5,999 nt of DNA from Sphingopyxis sp. Lineage in GTDB: Bacteria > Pseudomonadota > Alphaproteobacteria > Sphingomonadales > Sphingomonadaceae. The position numbers were made by a program, and so were the translations under genes. The number at the start of each line of letters is the position of its first letter. The stretch's first letter is position 1. The notes below the pieces were generated by a model that saw only the letters and a program-made list of their open reading frames with translations, was not told the origin of the DNA and ran no database searches. Of the stretch, positions 1 to 5,872 are shown piece after piece. The stretch is taken from assembly GCA_012035435.1 (NCBI GenBank), contig JAAUPH010000161.1, forward strand, positions 1 through 5,999, read 5' to 3'.

Positions 1-284
1 GTGGCCGAGGCCATTGGCGCCGCGCTGATCGCGATGGGCAGCGCCGGGCCAAGGCGATGGCGGTGGTGCGCGGCGAGGCGGAGATTTACCTGCACACCGG
101 CGGGCAATATCAATGGGATAACTGTGCCCCGGTCGCGGTCGCCGCGGCGCATGGCCTACACTGTTCGCGCGTCGATGGAGCGCCGCTGGTTTATAATGGC
201 GCGGATACCAGCCTGGCCGACCTGCTGATCTGCCGCCCCGAATGGGCTGAACGCGTGCCGGCACTGGTCGCAGCGGGCGCCTGA
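1..284 (+). CDS. cysQ: 3'(2'),5'-bisphosphate nucleotidase CysQ, 3' end, one frameshift
   Basis: Last 94 or so residues of a CysQ-type phosphatase of the inositol monophosphatase superfamily, which removes the 3' phosphate of PAP (and PAPS) produced in sulfate assimilation. The window opens inside the gene; frame 1 reads VAEAIGAALIAMGSAG, then the protein continues in frame 3 as AKAMAVVRGEAEIYLHTGGQ. The family's C-terminal metal-binding signature WDNCAP (bases 114-131, W-D at 114-119) and the closing LICRPEWAERV are present, and the stop is TGA at 282-284. The shift is explained by one G missing from the run at 46-48: restoring it gives SAG-AKAM in one frame. I see this as a likely sequence error rather than gene decay, because both sides are fully conserved. 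The substrate is inferred from family resemblance; a generic inositol monophosphatase is the alternative. Confidence 0.85.
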   Translation, partial: GRGHWRRADRDGQRRAKAMAVVRGEAEIYLHTGGQYQWDNCAPVAVAAAHGLHCSRVDGAPLVYNGADTSLADLLICRPEWAERVPALVAAGA

Positions 285-304
285 TCCCGCGCCCGTGAAC
301 GCGG

Positions 305-349
305 TGCGCATCGTGATGGTGGGCCGTTTCGCCACCGGATAGGTGCGCA
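305..349. other. Weak imperfect hairpin downstream of cysQ
   Basis: TGCGCA at 305-310 and 344-349 form the outer arms, and GGTGG (318-322) pairs with CCACC (332-336) inside them. The arms are short and the internal loops large, so this may be chance in GC-rich DNA. It is listed because it immediately precedes a much stronger hairpin. Confidence 0.25.
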
Positions 350-353
350 AATG

Positions 354-408
354 GGCAAGCAGCTGATCCGCATCGACCTTGCTGCCTTTGGGCGGACAGC
401 TGCTTGCC
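354..408. repeat. Long inverted repeat / hairpin 70 bp after cysQ
   Basis: GGCAAGCAGCTG at 354-365 is a perfect reverse complement of CAGCTGCTTGCC at 397-408. After one unpaired A (366), TCCGC (367-371) pairs with GCGGA (392-396), giving a 17-bp stem around a 20-nt loop (372-391). No T-rich tract follows on either strand, so it is not a textbook intrinsic terminator, although it could mark the 3' end of the cysQ transcript. It could also be a member of a dispersed palindrome family or a structured RNA; no second copy exists in this window. The stem itself is certain, its role is not. Confidence 0.6.
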
Positions 409-423
409 GCTCTCCAACTTTGC

Positions 424-529
424 TTAGAGCGTTTTCTAGTCAGGTGGAATCACCTGACGGCTCGGAAAACGCGACAAATCATAACCTAGAGCGGTTGATC
501 TGGCGCAGCCAGATCGGAAACCGCTCTAA
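424..529 (+). repeat. 106-bp two-hairpin palindromic repeat, long form
   Basis: The element starts TTAGAGCG and ends CGCTCTAA, so its ends are inverted repeats. Inside are two hairpins. In the first (429-472), GCGTTTTC pairs with GAAAACGC and, within it, TCAGGTG (440-446) pairs with CACCTGA (451-457). In the second (487-528), TAGAGCGGTT pairs with AACCGCTCTA and, within it, GATCTGGC (497-504) pairs with GCCAGATC (508-515) across a GCA loop. A 14-nt A/T-rich linker (473-486) separates them. A shortened inverted copy lies at 3004-3057. This is a REP/MITE-like dispersed intergenic element; no coding potential is visible. From general acquaintance, AGAGCG palindromes of this sort recur in sphingomonad genomes, but I could not count copies. 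Confidence 0.85.
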
Positions 530-590
530 CCTCCGCCTCAGCACGCTCGCTGTCCCCGCCCCCCTCACCCTGCGCGTGACAGCGCCTGCA

Positions 591-608
591 CCGCTCTGCT
601 AGGAGCGG
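591..608 (+). promoter_or_regulatory. Hairpin overlapping the ptsP ribosome binding site
   Basis: CCGCTC (591-596) and GAGCGG (603-608) form a perfect 6-bp stem with a 6-nt loop. The Shine-Dalgarno AGGAG lies at 601-605, seven bases before the ATG at 613, so its last three bases are in the stem and its first two in the loop. In the mRNA this would partly hide the ribosome binding site. The AGGAG also fixes the start at 613 rather than the TTG at 663. I could not pick out a convincing promoter in 530-590. Confidence 0.5.
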
Positions 609-612
609 CTTT

Positions 613-2900
613 ATGACCGCGCCCCTGCCCCCTTCGTCCGCTGCTCAGGCCGCCCGCACCATTTGACGCGGTTGCATGAAGTGATGGCGGCACGCACCAA
701 TGCGCAGGCAAAGCTTAATCAGGTCGTGCAGGTGATCGGCGAATGCCTGAACAGCGAGGTGTGCTCGATCTATCTGCTACGCGAGGGCGCGATGGAGTTG
801 TTCGCGACCCGCGGCCTGAAGCAAGAGGCGGTCCATGTCACCCGGCTCGCGCCTGGCGAGGGACTTGTGGGCACGATTGCTCAGCAGATCGAGATGCTGA
901 ACCTGGATGAAGCGGCCGCGCATCCCGATTTCGCCTATCGCCCCGAAACCGGAGAGGAATTATATCACAGCTTTGCCGGGGTGCCGATCATCCGCCGCGA
1001 ACGCGCCGTCGGGGTGCTGTGTGTCCAGCATGTCGACCCGCGCCGATATGACGAGATCGAGATTGAGACGCTGCAGACCGTCGCTATGGTCATCAGCGAA
1101 CTGATCGCCAACGCTCAGTTAATCGACACCCGCGCCCAAAGCGATGCTGCGGCCATCGACCAGTCGGCGCAGCGGCTGTCGGGGCAAAAGCTGGTCGACG
1201 GCATGGGCCAGGGCGTCGCCGTGTTCCACCAACCCCGCGTCGTCATCGAACATACCGTCGCCGAAGATACCGAGGCCGAGCGTCACCGCGTCTATGCCGC
1301 GTTCGACAAAATGCGCGAACAAATTGACCGTATGGCGAGCCAAGCCGATTTCGGCGTCGGCGCGAACATGAAGAGGTGATCGAAACCTATAAAATGTTCG
1401 CCTATGACGAAGGCTGGTCGCGGCGGATCAACGAGGCGATCGACAGCGGCCTGACCGCAGAGGCCGCGATTGAGCGGGTGCAGCAGCGCACCCGGATGCG
1501 GATGCGGCAGATTGACGACCCGTTACTGCGCGACCGGATGCACGATCTGGAGGATCTGGCCAACCGCCTGCTGCGCATCGTGTCGGGACAGATGGGAACC
1601 GCGGCGCAGAGTGGGTTGCGGCAGGATTCGATTCTGATCGCGCGCAATCTGGGGCCCGCCGAACTGCTCGAATATGATCGGCGGCGGCTGAAAGGCGTGA
1701 TTCTGGAGGAAGGATCGCTCACCGCCCATGTCATCATCGTCGCGCGGGCGATGGGCGTGCCGGTGCTGGGGCGCGTCAGCGAGCTGCGCGGCGTGGTGCG
1801 CGAAGGCGACATGTTGCTGCTCGATGCGGCCGAAGGCGCGGTGCATGTGCGGCCAACAGCAGCGACCATCGACGCCTTTGCCTCGAAACTGAACATCAGC
1901 CAGAAGCGCCGCGCCAGCTTTGCCGCAATGCGCGACCTGCCCGCCGTCACCAAGGATGGCGTACCCGTCGAACTGATGATCAATGCCGGACTGCGCGAAG
2001 ATGTCACCGCGCTCGACCTGACGGGGGCGAGCGGAATTGGGCTGTTTCGCACCGAGTTTCAGTTTCTGGTGTCGGCCACACTGCCCCAGCGCGAGCGGCA
2101 GCAGCGCCTGTACCGCGACGTGCTTGACGCCGCGGGCGACCGTCCGGTCATCTTCCGCACCGTCGACATCGGCGGGGACAAGGCGCTACCCTACATGCGT
2201 GCCGAGGCCGAGCAGGAGGAAAATCCGGCGATGGGCTGGCGCGCGCTGCGTATTGCACTGGAACGCGACGGCCTGCTCAAAATTCAGGCGCGCGCGTTGA
2301 TCGAGGCGTCAGCAGGGCGGACGCTCAACGTGATGTTCCCGATGGTGGCCGAACCGTGGGAATATGAAGCGGCGCGCACCATTTTCGTCGAACAGCGGGC
2401 ATGGCTGGCAGCGCGGGGCAAGAAGATGCCCAATGCGATCCGCTATGGTGCAATGCTGGAGGTGCCGGGGCTCGCTGAAACGCTCGACCTGCTGCTGCCC
2501 CACCTCGATTTTCTGTCGATCGGCACCAATGATCTGACCCAATTTCTTTTCGCTGCCGACCGCGCGCATCCTCGGCTGGCCGAGCGCTACGACTGGCTGT
2601 CGCCGACCGTAATGCGCTTTCTGGCGCGGGTGACGCGGCAAACGCAGGACGTCGGTGTGACCATCGGCGTGTGCGGCGAAATGGGCGGGCGCCCGCTGGA
2701 GGCGGATGGCGCTGCTGGGCCTGGGCATCAACCGGCTGTCGATCACGCGGCGGGATCGGCCGGTGAAAGCGATGATCCGCAGCCTTGATCTGGGCGCTCT
2801 ACGCAGCGACATCGGCGGAATTTTGGCGCGCCCCACCGCCACCCCGCGCAGCCAATATCATGACTGGGCCGCCGCGCACGGCGTCGATCTGGGGGAGTGA
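613..2900 (+). CDS. ptsP: Phosphoenolpyruvate-protein phosphotransferase PtsP (enzyme I-Ntr), with frameshifts
   Basis: First enzyme of the nitrogen PTS: a cytoplasmic protein that takes phosphate from PEP onto a histidine and passes it to NPr (PtsO), then EIIA-Ntr (PtsN). Reconstructed length is about 763 aa, normal for the family. An N-terminal GAF domain (about residues 30-170) is followed by the PEP-utilising swivel domain with SLTAHVIIVARAMG (catalytic His near 373, bases 1727-1729). The PEP-binding barrel then shows GIGLFRTEF (Arg near 480), TVDIGGDKALPYM, MFPMV, IGTNDLTQF and the active-site Cys of VCGEMGGR (bases 2672-2674). The ATG at 613 has AGGAG seven bases upstream. The reading frame breaks three times: a T missing near 662-664 (after MTAPLPPSSAAQAARTI), a G missing near 1357-1361 (GVG to GEHEEVIE), and a G gained near 2704. 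At about 2748-2764 the text ITRRDRPVKAM replaces an expected ITPAxIGPVKAM, explained by three one-base contractions. All catalytic motifs survive, so the gene is probably intact and the breaks are errors. Confidence 0.92.
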
Positions 2901-2934
2901 ATCTCCTGCGCGTGTCGGAACTCCTCGACAATTC

Positions 2935-2974
2935 CACTTTTCGTTATTCCCGCGACGGCGGGAATGACGAAGTG
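2935..2974. terminator. Hairpin after ptsP, ATTCCCGC/GCGGGAAT type
   Basis: CACTT (2935-2939) pairs with AAGTG (2970-2974). After a two-base TT bulge, CGTTATTCCCGC (2942-2953) pairs with GCGGGAATGACG (2958-2969) with one T-G wobble, closing on a GACG tetraloop. It lies 34 bp after the ptsP stop, and TTTGTTT follows at 2975-2981, so termination of ptsP is plausible. The ATTCCCGC palindrome is also a common dispersed intergenic motif in many bacteria, so it may be a repeat doing double duty. Confidence 0.6.
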
Positions 2975-2983
2975 TTTGTTTCT

Positions 2984-3003
2984 GGTCGGTTCGAATACCG
3001 ACC
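2984..3003. other. Short hairpin with TTCGAAT loop
   Basis: GGTCGG (2984-2989) pairs with CCGACC (2998-3003) around TTCGAATA. It abuts the 3004-3057 repeat with no gap and lies 9 bp from the previous hairpin, so it is probably part of a convergent-termination cluster. It resembles a tRNA T-arm, but the loop is one base too long and nothing else of a tRNA is present. Confidence 0.4.
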
Positions 3004-3057
3004 TTAGAGCGGTTTCCGAGCCGTCAGGTGATTCCACCTGACTAGAAAACGCTCTAA
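3004..3057 (-). repeat. 54-bp palindromic repeat, short inverted copy of 424-529
   Basis: Read on the minus strand this is TTAGAGCGTTTTC, the TCAGGTG-GAAT-CACCTGA inner hairpin, CGGC, then TCGGAAACCGCTCTAA. It is identical, 54 of 54 bases, to 424-461 joined directly to 514-529 of the long form. The outer 13-nt arms pair with one G-T mismatch, making one long hairpin. It ends 6 bp before the stop codon of the minus-strand gene ending at 3064, so it sits in the tail of both convergent genes and may serve as a bidirectional terminator. Confidence 0.9.
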
Positions 3058-3063
3058 CCGATG

Positions 3064-5316
3064 CTAAAGCAACCGCACGGTGAGCGGCAGCGCGCCGGAT
3101 TCGGTGTGGAACGTCGGCACGCCGGTCTTGGTATAATCAATATTCTGCAGCCGTTCGAGGTCGATGCCCTCTGACCGCGTCGGCAGTCCCGCTGCCGCCA
3201 GCATGGACCGTGGGACGCGGTGCGCGGTGCACAGCCCGCCATTGCCGTCGTCGACCAGCCGCTGTTCAAAGGTCACGCCCTGCTGGTTGTGCTTCGACCG
3301 GCTGACGTTGGCGACTGCCAACTGCCCCTCACCAAAATCGAGCACGAATTTCGTGCCTTTGGGTACGCCGACAATACCCTCGATCAGGGCGCCGGTTGCC
3401 GACAGGTTGCGGATGACGATAGGATAATAATGATTTTCATGGACCGCGCCCGCGCGGCGGAACATTGAAAGCCGCTTGTGCCGTTGTTTCGCCGGTCCGC
3501 TGGGGGTGATGAACCAATCGCCGGCGGCGCAGCGATCCATCAACACGCTGTGCGTCACCGGCTTGCTATAGGCAAAGCCCTGAATATGGCTGACCTTGAG
3601 TTTGCGGATCAGCGCGAGCTGGTCGAGCGTCTCAATGCCTTCTGCGGTCGTGTCCATCTCCAGCGTCGTCGCCAGCGCGACGATGGCCGCGATGATCGCC
3701 GCGCTGCGCGATCCTTTCTCGGTGGCGGTCCGCACAAACCCTGGTCGATCTTGATCTTGTCGAACGGCGCCGATTGCAGATAGGCTAAGCTTGAATATCC
3801 GGTCCCGAAATCATCAAGCGCCAGCCGTATGCCAAGCCGCTTCAGCGCCTCGAACATCCCCTTGGTTTCGGAGGAGTCGTTCAAGAAAACGCTTTCGGTA
3901 ATTTCCAGCTCCAGTTGCTCCGCGGCAACCCTGCCGATGCGATCGCATTGGCCACCAGCTTGGGCAAGCGCGCGTCGGCGAACTGAATTGGCGACACATT
4001 CACCGCGACGCGCATGTTGCCGGGCCATAGCGCGGCATCCATACACGCCTGACGCAACAACCATTCGCCGAGGCGCGCGATCAGGTCGGTCTCTTCGGCA
4101 ATCGGAATGAACAGCGACGGCGGCACATAGCCGCGTTCGGCGTGGTTCCAGCGCATCAGCGCTTCGAACCCCGTGACCCGGTTTTCAACAGCGCAGACGA
4201 CTGGCTGATAATGAACCTCAAGCTCATTCTTGCCCAGCGCGTCGATCAGATCCTGTTCGAGTGCGCGCCGGTCGGCCGCGGCATGAAGCAGATCGTCGGA
4301 AAAAAAGCGAAAGCGGCCACGTCCATTACCCTTGGCAGCATAGAGCGCCAGATCGGCGTTGCGCACCAGCTCCTCGCTGTTGTCGCCATCGAATGGCGCC
4401 ACAGCGATGCCGACCGAGGCGCCAATGATGCAGCGGCTGTTTTCGATCAGATAGGGTTCCGACAGTTTGGCAATAATCTCGCTGGCCAGATCACCCAGCG
4501 CGCCGCGATCATCGCAATCGGGCAGGATGACCTGAAATTCGTCGCCGCCCCGGGCGCTGACCCGTTCTTTTGTCGCCCACTGCATGGGCGAGGCGCTGGC
4601 CAACCTGGCGCAACAACGCATCGCCCGCAGGGTGGCCCAGCGTGTCGTTGACTGTCTTGAACCGGTCGAGGTCGATCAGCATGATCGCACAGCTGCGTCT
4701 CTGTGGCTTGAATGCCGCCAGCGTTGACGCCAGCAGCTGAGACATATGATAACGGTTCAGCAGCCCGGTCAGCGTGTCATATTTGGTGCGCCGATTGGTT
4801 TCTTCGGTAGCCGCGCGTTGCTGGGTGACGTCGATGCTGAAACCGCGAAAGCCGCCGAAATTACCCTTGGCATCATATTGCGGAACGCCGGTGACAGCCC
4901 ACCAACTGGCAGGATCGGATAGCGCCGACCGCAACACCACCTGACTAAACGCGGCCTTGCGCGCCAGCAGAAAGGGCAAGGCGCGTTGCCGTTCTTCTGT
5001 GCGATCCTGCGGCGCGAAAAGCGCAGCGAAGTCTTGGGTGTGGGAGTGCGCTTCGACCTCCATCCGGTCGAGCGTTGCGTCGGACAGATATTGGATGCGG
5101 CCTTCGGCATCGGTAGACCAGAACCAGCCCTGGCCCGTAGCCTCATAATTGCGCAGCAGCAGCAACGCCTCTTGATCGTCGGCGCGGTTCGCGGGCGTTG
5201 GCGGGTCTGGCACAGACGATCCATGCGCCGCGCGCATAGACAATTTGCCAAGCAACCCCTTAGGGGGGGCGGCCTAGATCAATCGACGACTTTGCTGCAA
5301 CCGACGGCCTCGCCAT
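3064..5316 (-). CDS. PAS-GGDEF-EAL-PilZ cyclic-di-GMP signalling protein, with frameshifts
   Basis: A single protein of about 750 aa that could make, degrade and bind cyclic di-GMP. In order: PAS (about 50-165, ending with a PAC-like GFRGFSIDVTQQRA); GGDEF (about 175-345) with DTLTGLLNRY, IDLDRFKTVNDTLGH and an intact GGDEF near 256-260 (bases 4535-4549); EAL (about 350-595) with FEALMRW near 383, VNVSPIQF, ELEITES, LDDFGTGYSSL, KIKID, AEGIET near 558 and IQGFAYSKP; and a C-terminal PilZ domain (about 612-715) with NLSATGALIEG near 637 and a basic stretch RHKRLSMFRR before it. No RxxD inhibitory site precedes GGDEF. The frame is broken by a G7 run at 5263-5269 (one too many), a T4 run at 4568-4571 (one too many), a C missing near 3921-3925 and an A missing near 3736-3738. 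Correcting the G7 run extends the N-terminus (MARPSVAAKSS, then LGRPPKGLLGKLSM) to the ATG at 5316, with GAGGAG (complement of 5327-5332) 10 nt upstream and an in-frame stop immediately before. Without correction the first ATG would be at 5237. No membrane segment or signal peptide is visible, so it is likely cytoplasmic. Catalytic residues look complete; the direction of activity cannot be read from sequence. Confidence 0.9.
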
Positions 5317-5374
5317 TCACCCCATGCTCCTCGCCCGCGCGGCTGGCGCGCGGCTAAGGCGCTGTACGACTGAT

Positions 5375-5389
5375 CGATTTGCGAAATCG
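5375..5389. promoter_or_regulatory. Perfect 15-bp palindrome upstream of the GGDEF-EAL gene
   Basis: CGATTT-GCG-AAATCG has perfect 6-bp arms and lies about 60 bp upstream of the ATG at 5316, a place where an operator could sit. No factor is identified and a chance occurrence is possible. Confidence 0.25.
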
Positions 5390-5458
5390 TTAACTATGGC
5401 GCAGCAATGACAGAGCTTTGCGCAGATGGCATCACAGTTCACGTTGGGTCGTCGGACG

Positions 5459-5508
5459 GCAGACGGCGGCGCGTGCGAGCCTGACCGTCTGCTGATCCGT
5501 CAGGCTCG
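5459..5508. other. Two mutually exclusive hairpins
   Basis: CGAGCCTGAC (5476-5485) and GTCAGGCTCG (5499-5508) form a perfect 10-bp stem with a 13-nt loop. GCAGACGG (5459-5466) and CCGTCTGC (5485-5492) form a perfect 8-bp stem that uses the first hairpin's loop and shares base 5485, so both cannot form fully at once. The region lies 55 bp downstream of the small minus-strand operon and about 140 bp upstream of the minus-strand GGDEF-EAL start. No T tract follows either stem. It could be a terminator for the small operon or a leader switch; nothing decides. Confidence 0.45.
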
Positions 5509-5562
5509 GTCTACGCCGACCTTAATCATGGCGTTTGTATATCTTGCAAACACGCACCTTAG

Positions 5563-5679
5563 TTAGTCGGCCAGCTTCCAACCAATATGAAAAAGGAATC
5601 CGGCAACGGGGCAGGCAATTACGAATACAACCGCTCTGATTGCCACCTCCCACAGCACATGATCATCGGATCGGTTCAT
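5563..5679 (-). CDS. Small single-pass membrane protein, 38 aa
   Basis: ATG at 5679-5677 to TAA at 5565-5563. The protein starts MNRSDDHVLWEVAIR, continues with a hydrophobic stretch (about residues 14-33, AVVFVIACPVAGFLFHIGW) and ends KLAD. One transmembrane helix with a short charged N-terminus is the evident architecture. Its ATG overlaps the TGA of the upstream 50-aa gene (ATGA), and GGAG (complement of 5688-5691) lies 8 nt before the start, inside that gene; the overlap implies translational coupling. I do not recognise a functional family. It is shorter than most gene-calling thresholds but is supported by start, ribosome binding site, coupling and a clear hydrophobic profile. Confidence 0.6.
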   Translation of the reverse strand: MNRSDDHVLWEVAIRAVVFVIACPVAGFLFHIGWKLAD

Positions 5680-5828
5680 TTAGGCTTCTCCGGTTGCGGC
5701 TTTGCCTTAGCCACCTTGCGCAGCCGGTCATCCCAGCGCGCTTCGTCCTCGTCGGCCTCTAGCTCGCGGGCCGCATCCTTGAACTTGTCGAGTTGACTCT
5801 GTTCCTGATTCAGTGATTTGCTGGTGAT
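5676..5828 (-). CDS. Small highly charged protein, 50 aa, with apparent ATC start
   Basis: From 5828 to the TGA at 5678-5676 the minus strand encodes a hydrophilic protein containing SQLDKFKDAARELEADEDEA, then RWDDRLRKVAKAKPQPEKPK. It is probably an alpha-helical, soluble protein. The DKFKxAARELExDEDExRW pattern resembles a short uncharacterised protein that I recall as common in sphingomonads; no function is known to me. The natural start codon reads ATC (5828-5826), followed by ACC AGC AAA, with GAGG (complement of 5834-5837) five bases upstream. A G-to-C change, real or erroneous, would turn an ideal ATG into this; otherwise an in-frame TTG at 5843-5841 would start the gene without a visible ribosome binding site. 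It is first in a two-gene operon with the membrane protein, only 44 bp from the insertion sequence end. Confidence 0.65.
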   Translation of the reverse strand: MTSKSLNQEQSQLDKFKDAARELEADEDEARWDDRLRKVAKAKPQPEKPK

Positions 5829-5872
5829 TATGGCCTCAAGCAATCTGGATTACGGTTACGTAGCATAGAAGC

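Noticed and set aside
156..373. Antisense reading frames over the cysQ end and the following spacer, including a fairly protein-like stretch LLAHLRTYPVAKRPTITMRT (about 308-367)
   Set aside because: They run antisense through conserved cysQ coding sequence, have no ribosome binding site, and the stretch overlaps the two hairpins; no family is recognised.
351..602. Plus-strand open frame of 83 codons through the repeat region
   Set aside because: It reads straight through the 106-bp palindromic repeat and has no recognisable protein content; openness follows from GC content.
663..665. TTG as start of a separate GAF-only protein
   Set aside because: The residues encoded at 613-662 join smoothly to it after restoring one T, and the only good ribosome binding site belongs to the ATG at 613.
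1402..2052. Minus-strand open frame of 216 codons opposite ptsP
   Set aside because: Arg/Ser-rich shadow of a conserved gene, typical of antisense frames in high-GC DNA.
2309..2842. Minus-strand open frame of 177 codons opposite the ptsP C-terminus
   Set aside because: Opposite strand of the conserved PEP-binding barrel; no motif or start signal.
2984..3003. tRNA T-arm-like hairpin (GGTCGG TTCGAATA CCGACC)
   Set aside because: The loop is 8 rather than 7 nt and no anticodon arm, D arm or acceptor stem can be drawn around it.
5384..5400. Possible CtrA-like site (GTTAAC) upstream of the GGDEF-EAL gene
   Set aside because: Only one half-site fits; the partner at the required spacing does not match TTAA.
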